From Flavobacteriales bacterium (GTDB taxonomy: Bacteria > Bacteroidota > Bacteroidia > Flavobacteriales_F > PHOS-HE28): a stretch of DNA of 64,000 nt. Positions 1-7,619 of this stretch are shown piece by piece (the stretch's first letter is position 1; each line of letters opens with the position of its first letter). Position numbers and translations under genes: made by a program. The stretch covers positions 434,001-498,000 of the forward strand of contig JADJXH010000003.1 in NCBI GenBank assembly GCA_016715895.1, in the 5' to 3' direction. Under the pieces are notes generated by a model, which searched no databases, was not told where the DNA came from, and saw only the letters and a list, made by a program, of their open reading frames with translations.

Positions 1-378
1 GAAGCTTCCCTCGTAGCTCAGGAACTGGATCACCACGCTGCTGCCGTTCACCAGGGCCACACCGTCGGGCGAGCCGTTCTGAAGGCCGCTGATCGGGGTC
101 CAGACCACGCCATAGCCGCCGCCCAGATCGGGGATCGTCCCGCTCAGCGTGCCGATGGGGGTGTAGTTGGCGCCGCCCGAGCCATTATAGGGGATGATCG
201 TCCATCCGGTGAGGTCGGTGCCGGCCGGGCCGGCGATCTCCACGCCTTCCCCGCTGTCGCCGCTGGCGTCGTCGTAGTGGATCTCGTTGATGAAGACGGT
301 CTGCGCCGAAAGTGCACCGGCCGCTAGGAAGGCCGTCAGCAACGGTGCCATCCGTGCCGGTTGGGTCATGTGGCTCAT
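1..378 (-). CDS. Secreted LTD (lamin-tail)-domain protein, N-terminal part only
   Basis: The gene runs off the left edge, and 126 codons are visible. The start at 378 gives MSHMTQPARM and a hydrophobic stretch ending in LSAQ, which reads as a Sec signal peptide. Next come VFINEIHYDD and GVEIAGPAGTDLTGW, the hallmark opening of the LTD domain common at the N-terminus of large secreted Bacteroidota proteins. In the family this domain is followed by nuclease, adhesin or T9SS sorting domains, none visible here. A second ATG lies three codons in. It is transcribed divergently from the T9SS gene at 509. The exact function cannot be told from this fragment. Confidence 0.75.
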   Translation of the reverse strand, partial: MSHMTQPARMAPLLTAFLAAGALSAQTVFINEIHYDDASGDSGEGVEIAGPAGTDLTGWTIIPYNGSGGANYTPIGTLSGTIPDLGGGYGVVWTPISGLQNGSPDGVALVNGSSVVIQFLSYEGSF

Positions 379-418
379 GGGTGAGGGTGTTTGGGTCAGG
401 GATGCAAAGCTCGAACGG

Positions 419-426
419 GAAAGTTA
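419..426 (-). promoter_or_regulatory. -7 promoter element TAACTTTC for the LTD gene
   Basis: Read on the minus strand, TAACTTTC matches TAnnTTTG except for the last base and lies 40 nt upstream of the start at 378. It is embedded in AAGTTAACCGGG (421-432), a 12-mer that recurs at 10095-10106 over another minus-strand promoter. Inferred from motif and position only. Confidence 0.35.
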
Positions 427-484
427 ACCGGGATCTGGGGAACTGTTAACCCTGCGCGGCGTGTCCTGGATCGGGGCCAACCAC

Positions 485-492
485 TACTTTGC
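485..492 (+). promoter_or_regulatory. -7 promoter element TACTTTGC for the T9SS gene at 509
   Basis: TACTTTGC resembles the Bacteroidota -7 box TAnnTTTGC with one base fewer, and sits 16 nt before the ATG at 509. No clear -33 element was recognised. Confidence 0.4.
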
Positions 493-508
493 ACCATCAC
501 CCGACCCC

Positions 509-2482
509 ATGCGCATCGCCATCGCCCTTGTCGCCTCCCTGCTGGGGGCCGCCGCCGCAGGCCAGACCGTGCTCTACACGGAGAACTTCGAAACCGCGCC
601 CACCTTCACGTTGAACACCACGGACGTCGGCTCCATCAGCGGTGGGGCGAACACGTGGCTCATCAACAGCACCTACGCGGGTGGCAATGGTGACGTGGAC
701 TGCAGCGGGTTCACGGTCACCTTCACCATTCCATCCACTGCGGGCCAGCCCGGGGGGATCCAGCCGGCCAATGGGAACTACCTCCACACGGCGAGCACGG
801 AGGCCGTGGCCGATGGCATCACCTGTTGCTCCTTCGCCGCCGCCGATGGGTTCTGCACCGACCCCGGCAACCACTTCGCCCGCATGAGCACGGACATCAG
901 CACGCTGGGCCAGACCGATGTGACGCTCTCGTTCTGGTGGCTCTGCAATGGGGGCAACCAGAACTATGGTGAGGTGTACTACAGCACCAACGGTGGAAGC
1001 AGCTGGAACCTGATCACCACGCCCATCAGCCAGTATCGCAACCAACCGACGTGGACCCAGCAGAGCATCATGCTGCCGGCCTTCGACAACCAGGCCACGC
1101 TGCGGTTCGGCTACCGCTTCGTGAACGGCACCTCGTTGTTCGGTGGACAGGACCCCGGCTTCGGTATCGACAACATCCAGGTGAGCGCGGCGGGTGCGCA
1201 GCCGAACGCGTTGACCACCACCACGGTGAGCCCTGTTCAGGTGTGCGTGGGAGGCACCGTCCAAGTGGTGTACACGGCCACCGGTACCTGGGGGGGCGGC
1301 AACGTGTTCACCGCGGAGCTCAGCGATGCGTCCGGGAGCTTCGCCGCTCCTGTCGCGGTGGGCAGCATCGCCTCCACCACTCCGGTCCCGATCACGGCCA
1401 CCATCCCGCTGGGCACCCTGCCCGGCACCGGCTATCGCCTCCGGGTCACGGCGAGCACACCGGCGACCACGGGTGCGCCGAACGTCCAGGACATCACCAT
1501 CTCGGTGGGCAACAACGCGGGTGCGGGTGGCAACATCTTCATCTGCAAGAACACAGGGCTGTACACCTTGCTGAACGAACTGACCGGCTCTCCGGACAAT
1601 TGCGGCACCTGGACCGGTCCGAACGGGAACCCCTTCAATGGCGTGTTCGATTCGGCCAGCGACCCGGGCGGCTGTTACACCTACATGGTGGCCTGCAGCG
1701 TGGGTTGCCCGGCGGATGACACCGACCTGTGCATCACGCTCATCGACGGCGCCAATGCCGGGCAGGACGCCAGCGCGGCCGTGTGCAACGCCGACGGCGC
1801 CCAGAGCCTGTTCCCCTTCGTGGTGGGCGGGGACCTCACGGGTCTCTTCTTCGATGGGACGATACCCCTGGTGGAGACCCCGCAGGCGGCCGGCACGTAC
1901 GACCTGACGTATGTGGTGTATGGCCAGGGACCATGTCCCAACGACACGGCCTCGCTGGTGCTGGTGGTGTCGGACAGCGCGTGGGCAGGTGCGGGTGGAA
2001 CGGTGACGTTCTGCGCGGACGACCCGGCCACGGCGCTCTTCGGCCTGCTGACCGACGGTCCTGACCAAGGGGGCTCGTGGACGGACCCGAACAACCTGCC
2101 GTTCGGTGGGGTCTTCGTTCCAGGTGTCTCTCCGGTGGGTCTGTACACCTACACGGTGAACGCCGTGGCGCCCTGTCCGGCGGACGAGGCGGTGTTGGCC
2201 GTGGTGGTGGACCCGTGCCTTGGAGTGACCGAAGCGGATGGAGGCCAGGCCGGCCTTCGGTCGTGGATGGAAGGGAACGTGCTCACGCTATCGTGGTCGT
2301 TCGCAGGGGAGCCGATGATCCGGATCCTGGATGCGGGTGGGCGGGCCGTTCCCGTTGAGGTGGAGGCCGTTGACCCCGGACAGGCCCGGGTGGGCATCGG
2401 CTCCCTGGCCGAAGGGGTCTACACCGTGGTGCTGACCGATCGCGCGGTGCGGGGGGCGGCCCGCTTCGTGATCACTCGCTAG
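509..2482 (+). CDS. Secreted multidomain protein with T9SS type A sorting domain
   Basis: 657 residues. The ATG at 509 is preferred over an in-frame start at 461 because it opens directly into a signal peptide (MRIAIALVASLLGAAAAGQ) and follows a -7 box. A jelly-roll/MAM-like domain comes first (LSFWWLCNGG, then a YYSTNGGSSW motif). Next is an Ig-like module with NVFTAELSDASGSFAAP, also present in the protein at 31856. About three repeats of a cysteine-containing module follow (GGSWTDPNNLPFGGVF, YTYTVNAVAPCP). The last 75 residues look like a T9SS type A sorting domain (IRILDAGGRAV, LAEGVYTVVLTD), normally removed when the cargo is anchored on the cell surface. Role is probably surface or extracellular; no catalytic motif seen. 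Confidence 0.8.
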   Translation: MRIAIALVASLLGAAAAGQTVLYTENFETAPTFTLNTTDVGSISGGANTWLINSTYAGGNGDVDCSGFTVTFTIPSTAGQPGGIQPANGNYLHTASTEAVADGITCCSFAAADGFCTDPGNHFARMSTDISTLGQTDVTLSFWWLCNGGNQNYGEVYYSTNGGSSWNLITTPISQYRNQPTWTQQSIMLPAFDNQATLRFGYRFVNGTSLFGGQDPGFGIDNIQVSAAGAQPNALTTTTVSPVQVCVGGTVQVVYTATGTWGGGNVFTAELSDASGSFAAPVAVGSIASTTPVPITATIPLGTLPGTGYRLRVTASTPATTGAPNVQDITISVGNNAGAGGNIFICKNTGLYTLLNELTGSPDNCGTWTGPNGNPFNGVFDSASDPGGCYTYMVACSVGCPADDTDLCITLIDGANAGQDASAAVCNADGAQSLFPFVVGGDLTGLFFDGTIPLVETPQAAGTYDLTYVVYGQGPCPNDTASLVLVVSDSAWAGAGGTVTFCADDPATALFGLLTDGPDQGGSWTDPNNLPFGGVFVPGVSPVGLYTYTVNAVAPCPADEAVLAVVVDPCLGVTEADGGQAGLRSWMEGNVLTLSWSFAGEPMIRILDAGGRAVPVEVEAVDPGQARVGIGSLAEGVYTVVLTDRAVRGAARFVITR

Positions 2483-2490
2483 TGTGTTGG

Positions 2491-2514
2491 CGATCGTGGA
2501 TGGATCGTGGACAA
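2491..2514 (-). repeat. ATCCACGATC tandem motif, copy 1
   Basis: Read on the minus strand, TTGTCCACGATC is followed by a second TCCACGATC 11 nt further on. The 24-base stretch differs at one base from the plus-strand stretch at 53081-53104 upstream of guaA. Two repeats 11 bp apart lie on the same face of the helix, as in operators for dimeric regulators. TTATCCAC/TTGTCCAC also resembles a DnaA box, but the last base is not the usual A. Confidence 0.5.
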
Positions 2515-2551
2515 CCCACGGTCCTTCGTCTCACGGGCCCCGGATAACTTG

Positions 2552-2800
2552 CCCCTGCCTTGGAGCCGAGCGCCGAGGTCGTGTTCGGGACGTGGGCCGG
2601 AAGGCCAGCCTGGTAAGAGGTGCGGACCGGACGGCATGAGCAGGCCAGCCACGCTTGTGCGGACCAAAGCAGTACCGGGGAGCCCGATCGCAAGAACGGT
2701 CCCGGTGGTGTGAAGCGCAGGTGAAGAGGGCGTGAACCGGGGATCAAGGTCCACGGGGCGCGTGAGCAGGGGTCGCCGAACGGGCGACCCCTGCTTCGTT
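2552..2800 (+). ncRNA. Possible small structured RNA (about 250 nt)
   Basis: Inferred transcription unit: a promoter-like TAACTTGC at 2545-2552, then about 210 nt rich in short self-complementary blocks (for example GGCC-GGAA-GGCC at 2594-2605), ending in a perfect 13-bp hairpin and TTCGTT. No frame looks coding. It did not match what I know of RNase P RNA, tmRNA, SRP RNA or 6S RNA. Alternatives are a degenerate element or a 3' UTR of the upstream gene. Confidence 0.3.
2765..2795 (+). terminator. Strong terminator-like hairpin
   Basis: AGCAGGGGTCGCC (2765-2777) and GGCGACCCCTGCT (2783-2795) pair perfectly over 13 bp around the loop GAACG, followed by TCGTTCC. It lies 282 nt beyond the nearest upstream stop codon, so it more likely ends a separate short transcript than the gene at 509. 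Confidence 0.6.
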
Positions 2801-2852
2801 CCTGCCGGCTGCGATCGGCGCGGGAAACCGGCGCGTGACGCGTATTCCGACA

Positions 2853-2871
2853 CGATCGATCGTGGATAAGT
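2853..2871 (-). repeat. TTATCCACGATC motif, copy 2
   Basis: The minus strand reads CTTATCCACGATCGATCGTG. Its first 12 motif bases, TTATCCACGATC, are identical to the guaA-upstream copy at 53081, and the right half is an inverted GATCG arm. It lies 40 bp upstream of the -7 box of the PhoH gene, where a regulator could act. Confidence 0.4.
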
Positions 2872-2910
2872 GCGCCGCACCGCACCGGGCCGGGGGGGGC
2901 AAGGGGCGGA

Positions 2911-2918
2911 TACATTTG
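2911..2918 (+). promoter_or_regulatory. -7 promoter element TACATTTG for the PhoH gene
   Basis: Exact match to TAnnTTTG, 22 nt before the ATG at 2941. No TTG-type -33 element is evident at the expected distance. Confidence 0.65.
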
Positions 2919-2940
2919 GTCAGCAACGTTCCTTGATCGG

Positions 2941-4275
2941 ATGAAGAAGAAAGACCGGAAGATCTTCGTGCTGGACACCTCGGTGATCCTCTACGACCAC
3001 TCGGCCATCGAATGCTTCCAGGAGCACGATGTCGCCGTCCCCATCCAAGTGCTTGAAGAACTTGACACCTTCAAAAAAGGCAACGACACCATCAACTATG
3101 AGGCGCGGGAGTTCATCCGGCACCTCGACGGCATCGCCCAGCGCGACCTGCTGACGGATTGGATCCCCCTGAACGGGCCCACCAAGGGCAAGTTCAAGGT
3201 GGTGGCCAAGCACGACCTCAACGGGGTCGATGCCACCAAGGTCTTCCAGGACAGCAAGAACGACCATCAGATCATCAATGCGGCACTGACCCTTCAGCGA
3301 CAGCACAAGGACCGCAAGGTGGTGCTGGTGAGCAAGGATATCGCCCTGCGATTGAAGGCCAAGAGCCTGAACATCGTGGCCGAGGACTACCTCACGGGCA
3401 AGGTGCAGGACATGCAGCACAAGCTGTACACCGGCCGGACGGTGCTGGACGATTACAATGAGGGGCTGATCGACACCTTGTTCGAGCAAGGCAGCCTGCC
3501 GGTGGACGACCTGGGGATCAAGCGTCCGCGCGGGAACCAGTTCTTCATCCTCCGTCACAAGAAGAAGAGCATCCTGGCCAAGTTCGATCCGCGCACGGGC
3601 ATGGTGGGTCGTGTGGAGAAGCAGAACGTCTTCGGTATCGGCCCCAAGAACGCCGAACAGGCGCTGGCCATGAGCGCGCTGCTCGACCCGGAGATCAAGT
3701 TGGTGACCTTGCAGGGCGCCGCAGGGACAGGAAAAACGCTGCTGGCCCTGGCGTGCGCCTTGGAGCAGCGGCGGATGTACAGGCAGATCTATGTCACCCG
3801 CCCGGTGGTGCCGCTCAGCAACAAGGACATCGGCTATCTGCCGGGGGATATCCAGAGCAAGCTTGATCCCTATATGCAGCCCTTGTGGGACAACCTCAAG
3901 CTCATCAAGGGGCAGTTCGAGAAGCACGACAGCACCCCGAAGCGCATCGATGAGATGCTGGAGAACGAGAAGATCGCCATCGCGCCGCTGGCCTACATCC
4001 GCGGTCGCAGCCTGAGCAACATTTTCTTCATCGTCGACGAGGCCCAGAACCTGACACCGCTGGAGGTGAAGACCGTGATCAGCCGAGCGGGGGAGGGCAC
4101 CAAGATCGTCTTCACCGGGGATGTCCATCAGATCGATTCGCCCTTCCTGGACGCCGAGAGCAATGGGTTGAGCTACCTGATCGACAAGGCGAAGGACGAC
4201 CCCCTGTTCGCGCACATCACACTGGAAAAAGGGGAGCGCAGTCCACTGGCCAACCTGGCGAACGAGTTGTTGTAG
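2941..4275 (+). CDS. PIN-domain PhoH-family ATPase
   Basis: 444 residues. An N-terminal PIN domain (IFVLDTSVILYDHSAI, with VLEELDTFKKG) precedes a PhoH-type P-loop ATPase. The Walker A motif GAAGTGKT lies near residue 259 and Walker B is FFIVDEAQ; ITRP-like YVTRPVVPLSNKDIG and FTGDVHQIDSP are also PhoH signatures. PIN-PhoH proteins couple a nuclease-like domain to an RNA helicase-like ATPase and are thought to act in RNA processing; this is family knowledge. The length is typical. The ATG at 2941 is 22 nt after a consensus -7 box. The gene appears monocistronic, since the next gene is on the other strand. Confidence 0.92.
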   Translation: MKKKDRKIFVLDTSVILYDHSAIECFQEHDVAVPIQVLEELDTFKKGNDTINYEAREFIRHLDGIAQRDLLTDWIPLNGPTKGKFKVVAKHDLNGVDATKVFQDSKNDHQIINAALTLQRQHKDRKVVLVSKDIALRLKAKSLNIVAEDYLTGKVQDMQHKLYTGRTVLDDYNEGLIDTLFEQGSLPVDDLGIKRPRGNQFFILRHKKKSILAKFDPRTGMVGRVEKQNVFGIGPKNAEQALAMSALLDPEIKLVTLQGAAGTGKTLLALACALEQRRMYRQIYVTRPVVPLSNKDIGYLPGDIQSKLDPYMQPLWDNLKLIKGQFEKHDSTPKRIDEMLENEKIAIAPLAYIRGRSLSNIFFIVDEAQNLTPLEVKTVISRAGEGTKIVFTGDVHQIDSPFLDAESNGLSYLIDKAKDDPLFAHITLEKGERSPLANLANELL

Positions 4276-4445
4276 GAGCGCTGTGTGCCCGTGCACACGC
4301 TCATCCCACGGGCGACCGTGCCCGCGCACACCCCCCACGCGCGGTGTCGAGGGACAGGGTCAGTAGCTGTGCAGACGGTACGACGGGCGCCGCTATCGCG
4401 ACGCCATCGGGCAGGATGAACCCTTGTTGGGCACGGTGGAGCGCC

Positions 4446-4838
4446 TCAAAAGAGCTCCTCCACTTCGATGAACTGGAAGTCGAGGCCGAAGAAGCGCTGG
4501 TAGTCCTTGCCGGTCTCGGCCATCTCTTCGTCCCCGGTCTCGAAGTGCCAGTTGACGTGCACGCGCTGGCCCCGTTCGTTCACGGCGTTGAGGCGGTCGA
4601 AGATGTTGTAGAGGTGTTTGCTGCTGCTGGTGTCCAGGTAGTCCAGCTTCATGTTCACCGTGGTCTCCTCACGTGGCGCACGGAGGTATTCGTCCAGCCA
4701 GCGGTAGACCCTGCTGTAGAACTGTTCGGAGTTCGCGGGCAGCGAACGGCCCACGAACTCCATGGTGCCCTGCTCCAGGTCCATGTCGATCTGGGGAGAG
4801 GTCTCGGTGCGGTCGATGTGCAGCAGCTTGGTGGCCAT
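4446..4838 (-). CDS. SiaC-like regulatory phosphoprotein (DUF1987), solitary copy
   Basis: 130 residues (MATKLLHIDRTETSPQIDMD), the usual family size. The motif DYLDTSSSKHLYNIF carries the Thr/Ser cluster where Pseudomonas SiaC is phosphorylated by the kinase SiaB; the C-terminal part HVNWHFETGDEEMAETG is also diagnostic. In known systems phosphorylation controls binding to a diguanylate cyclase or another output partner. Here no kinase is adjacent; the only SiaB-like kinase in the window is at 25697-26191. The ATG at 4838 is preferred over upstream starts because it follows the minus-strand box TAGCTTCG (4850-4857) and matches the family N-terminus. The gene lies 89 nt downstream of the small secreted-protein cluster. 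Confidence 0.85.
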   Translation of the reverse strand: MATKLLHIDRTETSPQIDMDLEQGTMEFVGRSLPANSEQFYSRVYRWLDEYLRAPREETTVNMKLDYLDTSSSKHLYNIFDRLNAVNERGQRVHVNWHFETGDEEMAETGKDYQRFFGLDFQFIEVEELF

Positions 4839-4849
4839 GGGGTACGGCA

Positions 4850-4857
4850 CGAAGCTA
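4850..4857 (-). promoter_or_regulatory. -7 promoter element TAGCTTCG for the solitary SiaC-like gene
   Basis: The minus strand reads TAGCTTCG, a TAnnTTCG variant seen before several genes here, 11 nt upstream of the start at 4838. Confidence 0.45.
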
Positions 4858-4927
4858 CCGGCCCCCTGACCGGGCCACCCGGTGGATCCCGATGTGATGC
4901 CAACAATGGGGCGTGAACAGCGGCGCG

Positions 4928-5332
4928 TCAGCGACCGCGGTATTCCGTCAGGATCTCCTGGTCGCTGGGAAGCACGATCTCGGTATCGTTCACGCGCCGC
5001 ACCCAGTAGAGGTATTTGCCGGTCCCCTGGCAGGCGAAGGCGGCCATGGTCTCGTTCGCGGCGAGGGCCTTCACAGGAAAGGTGCGCCAGGTCCCGTTCT
5101 TCTCCTGCATGGCCACCTTCACTTCCACGAGCTGTGGGCAGGTGTTCTGCAGCTCGATGAGGTAGGTGCCGCTGAAATCGCGCTTGTACCCCTCCTTGTA
5201 GAACTCGCACTTTTCGCAGGGCTTTCCCCATGCGGAGGAGGCCTTCACGATGCAGTCGTTGGCGTCCATGTCCTGGGCAAGTGCACGGACGGCCATACCC
5301 AGCGTGAGGAGGATGGTGGAGAGGCGCTTCAT
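4928..5332 (-). CDS. Small secreted protein of unknown function
   Basis: 134 residues starting MKRLSTILLTLGMAVRALAQ, a clear signal peptide. The mature part is about 115 residues with five or so cysteines (PCEKCEFYKEG, QNTCPQ, FACQGTG) and alternating beta-type hydrophobicity, suggesting a disulfide-stabilised periplasmic or surface domain. I do not recognise the family. The start overlaps the stop of the TPR gene by 3 nt (TGA 5329-5331, ATG 5330-5332), indicating translational coupling. It is probably the last gene of a three-gene unit transcribed from about 6350. Confidence 0.7.
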   Translation of the reverse strand: MKRLSTILLTLGMAVRALAQDMDANDCIVKASSAWGKPCEKCEFYKEGYKRDFSGTYLIELQNTCPQLVEVKVAMQEKNGTWRTFPVKALAANETMAAFACQGTGKYLYWVRRVNDTEIVLPSDQEILTEYRGR

Positions 5333-5871
5333 TTGCAGCGGTTGTTGGTGAGGATGATCCTGGCCTCGGCATTGCCCATGCGCTGGCTCGTTCGCCAATC
5401 CTTGCACGCACCGGCCGGATCGCCTGAGCCCTTCCTGGCCCAACCCCTGTTGTTGAAGGCCTCCTCATTCCTGGGGTCCAGGGTGATCACATGGTCGAAG
5501 TCGCGCATCGCCTTGTCGTACTGCTGCAGTTTGTTGTACGCGCTCCCCCGGCTGGTGTAGGCCCAGAGGTGGTCCGGTTTCCGGGAGATCACGGCGCTGA
5601 AGTCGGCCACCGCCAGCTCGTACCGCTTGGTGAGGGAGTGGCAGAAGCCGCGCTGGAGGTAGGCGTTGAGGTGCCCGGCGTCCTGGTCGAGCACCTTGGT
5701 GAACAGGGCGATGGCCTCGTCGTAGGCTCCGCGTTGATAGGCGCGTTCGCCTTCGGTGTAGAGGGCGTCGATGGCAGCAGCATCGGACCCGCCGGCCAAG
5801 GCAAGGTCCTGCGCGTTCGCCGCCTGTGTCAGGACGAGCGCAGCGGAGAGGGATAGCACGATGCGGTTCAT
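5329..5871 (-). CDS. Secreted tetratricopeptide-repeat (TPR) protein
   Basis: 180 residues. MNRIVLSLSAALVLTQAANAQ is a signal peptide; the ATG at 5871 is chosen for it. At least three TPR units follow: EGERAYQRGAYDEAIALF, LQRGFCHSLTKRYELAVADF, and SRGSAYNKLQQYDKAMRDF with NNRGWARKGSGD. TPR arrays are protein-binding scaffolds, here probably periplasmic or outer-membrane associated. It lies 16 nt downstream of the gene at 5888-6349 and overlaps the next gene, so the three are likely co-expressed. Partner unknown. Confidence 0.8.
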   Translation of the reverse strand: MNRIVLSLSAALVLTQAANAQDLALAGGSDAAAIDALYTEGERAYQRGAYDEAIALFTKVLDQDAGHLNAYLQRGFCHSLTKRYELAVADFSAVISRKPDHLWAYTSRGSAYNKLQQYDKAMRDFDHVITLDPRNEEAFNNRGWARKGSGDPAGACKDWRTSQRMGNAEARIILTNNRCK

Positions 5872-5887
5872 GGTCACGGTTGAGTGG

Positions 5888-6349
5888 TCACCTTTTACGC
5901 TGGGGACGGGCATGGGTTTCGGCCGCCTTCCGGGCGATCTCCTGTTGGGCTTCGCTCACCAGGGCCGCCAGCAGCCCGATCGCCCTGGCGCCGTCGGCAT
6001 CACCGGCGGCCACGGGGAACACACTGCGCCCGGTGTGGCGGATGACGTTCATGCGGAACACCTCCTTTTCGATGCAATTGGCATGGTCCGAAGCGCAGGT
6101 CATCACCACGGCGGATTCCTCCTCCGAGAATTTGAACCCGTCCGGGTCGAGGAACTCGATGTAGACCACATCCTGGCGGAAATGCCCGGTTCGGTCGAAG
6201 AGGTCGGCCACAAGGCGGTCCTCCTGATCGAGCCTGAACCGGACCGTCCCTTCATAGAGCGCATTGAGCTCCTGAAGGATGACGCCGGGCGATCGGCCCT
6301 GGAGCAGGACCGCGGTACAGAGCAACCACAGACTGAACAGTGCGCGCAT
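5888..6349 (-). CDS. Secreted protein of unknown function
   Basis: 153 residues. MRALFSLWLLCTAVLLQG is a probable signal peptide. The body contains FLDPDGFKFSEEESAVVMTC and two more cysteines nearby (CASDHANC), with a Lys/Arg-rich tail. No family recognised. First gene of the minus-strand cluster 6349 to 4928, divergent from the coiled-coil protein at 6417 with a 67-bp gap; no convincing -7 box was found there. Confidence 0.65.
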   Translation of the reverse strand: MRALFSLWLLCTAVLLQGRSPGVILQELNALYEGTVRFRLDQEDRLVADLFDRTGHFRQDVVYIEFLDPDGFKFSEEESAVVMTCASDHANCIEKEVFRMNVIRHTGRSVFPVAAGDADGARAIGLLAALVSEAQQEIARKAAETHARPQRKR

Positions 6350-6416
6350 GTCAGGGAACTTGGGTGCGCCCTCTTACGTACACGCGGCGACCGGGTTCCC
6401 TGTCCGGTCCATCCGC

Positions 6417-7580
6417 ATGCCCCACGCATCGAAACTCCTCCTGCTGCTCTGCGGTGTTCTCCTGACGTCCATGGCGTTCGCGCAGCGGGCGTTCACCATC
6501 ACCGGTCGGGTGAAGGTGGAGGGCGGCGGACTGGAGAACACCAAGGTGGTCGTGTACAAGAACGGAGAGAAGGACCGGGTGCTCACCAGCGGTCTGGGCA
6601 AGTTCAACCTGGACCTGATGCTCAACGCGAACTACGTGCTGAGCTTTGAGAAGGACGGCTTCGTCACCAAGAAGTTGGTGTTCGACACCAAGGTTCCTGC
6701 GGATGCGGCAGCCAACGGGTTCTCCCCATTCGAGTTCGCGGTATCGCTGTTCAAGCAGTACGACGACATCAACATCGTGGTCTTCAACCAGCCCGTGGGC
6801 ATGATCCGGTACGAAGCGTCCGTGGACGATTTCGACTATGACACGGACTACACCAAGAGCATCCAGTCGCAGCTACAGACCGTGATGGAGCAGGTGGAGC
6901 AAAAGCAGGCCGAGGAGCAGCAGCAGGCGAGGGAGCAGGAGAAGCAGGCCGCCGAAGCGGCGAAGGCGAAGGCCCAGGCCGAAGCGGAGGCGAAGAAGGC
7001 CGCGGAGGCCGCGAAAAAGGAAGAGGCCAAACGGAAGGCCGCCGAGGAAGCCGAGGCCGAACGACTTGCCGCCGCCGAGCGCAAGGCCGAAGCGGAACGC
7101 AAAGCGGCGGAGGCGCGCAAGGCCGAGGAAGACCGAAAAGCCGCCGCGGCAGCTGCCCGGTCCGCTCCGCCGCCGAAGCCGGCCGCTGCCGTGATGTCCA
7201 GGGAAGAGCCACCGCCGCCACCTCCACTGCCCCGGGTCACCCGCAACGCCCTTGCCGCCCGCGTGGTGGAAGGGGAGGATGGACGCCGCACGCAGAACCC
7301 GGTCGCCGGAGAGGAGCCTTCACCGGTGCGACCCGCCCAAGCCCAACTGGGTTCCGAGGACCGTCCGGAGGAACCGGTGCACCTGGCCGAGGTGGTCCGG
7401 GAGGAGGAGCTGATCGTGGAACCCAACAAGGTGATGACCGTCATCCGGCTGGAGCGGGAAGGGGTCAGCACCGAGTTCAAGCGCATCGTTCACAAGTGGG
7501 GCGGTGTGTTCTATTTCAAGAACGGCGACAGCTGCACGCGGGAAGTGTATGAGAGCGAAGCCCTGGCGACCGCCGAATGA
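6417..7580 (+). CDS. Envelope protein with regulatory-like beta domain and TolA-like coiled coil
   Basis: 387 residues. The ATG at 6417 opens into a signal peptide (MPHASKLLLLLCGVLLTSMA, cut after FAQ). Residues of about 20-110 resemble a carboxypeptidase-regulatory-like beta-sandwich (FTITGRVKVEGGGLENTKVV, YVLSFEKDGFVTKKLVFDTK). From about 155 to 250 comes a long Ala/Glu/Lys-rich coiled coil reminiscent of TolA, then a proline-rich stretch (EEPPPPPPLPR) and a C-terminal beta-rich domain. The plan suggests a periplasm-spanning structural protein. No catalytic residues. Function inferred from architecture only. Confidence 0.75.
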   Translation: MPHASKLLLLLCGVLLTSMAFAQRAFTITGRVKVEGGGLENTKVVVYKNGEKDRVLTSGLGKFNLDLMLNANYVLSFEKDGFVTKKLVFDTKVPADAAANGFSPFEFAVSLFKQYDDINIVVFNQPVGMIRYEASVDDFDYDTDYTKSIQSQLQTVMEQVEQKQAEEQQQAREQEKQAAEAAKAKAQAEAEAKKAAEAAKKEEAKRKAAEEAEAERLAAAERKAEAERKAAEARKAEEDRKAAAAAARSAPPPKPAAAVMSREEPPPPPPLPRVTRNALAARVVEGEDGRRTQNPVAGEEPSPVRPAQAQLGSEDRPEEPVHLAEVVREEELIVEPNKVMTVIRLEREGVSTEFKRIVHKWGGVFYFKNGDSCTREVYESEALATAE

Positions 7581-7607
7581 CCTTCGGTGCCCGGGCTGTG
7601 GCGCAGG

Positions 7608-7615
7608 TAACTTCG
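7608..7615 (+). promoter_or_regulatory. -7 promoter element TAACTTCG for the hydrolase gene
   Basis: TAACTTCG ends 4 nt before the GTG start at 7620. With transcription beginning a few bases after this box, the mRNA would be leaderless or nearly so. Confidence 0.5.
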
Positions 7616-7619
7616 CCGG

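Larger units (their letters stand above)
2483..2940. other. 458-bp gap without a convincing protein gene
   Basis: No reading frame here looks protein-like. The gap holds two copies of a GATCGTGGA-type motif (2491-2514 and 2853-2871), a -7-like box at 2545-2552, a strong terminator-like hairpin at 2765-2795 and the phoH-family promoter at 2911-2918. Box and hairpin could bound a small RNA, annotated separately. Confidence 0.6.

Noticed and set aside
2483..2940. Replication origin
   Set aside because: TTATCCAC-like sites exist, but there are only two or three, their last base is not the usual A, no AT-rich unwinding region is present and no dnaA gene is nearby.
6900..7160. Low-complexity GC-rich repeat as a DNA element
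   Set aside because: It is the Ala/Glu/Lys coiled coil of the protein at 6417, open in that frame over its entire length.
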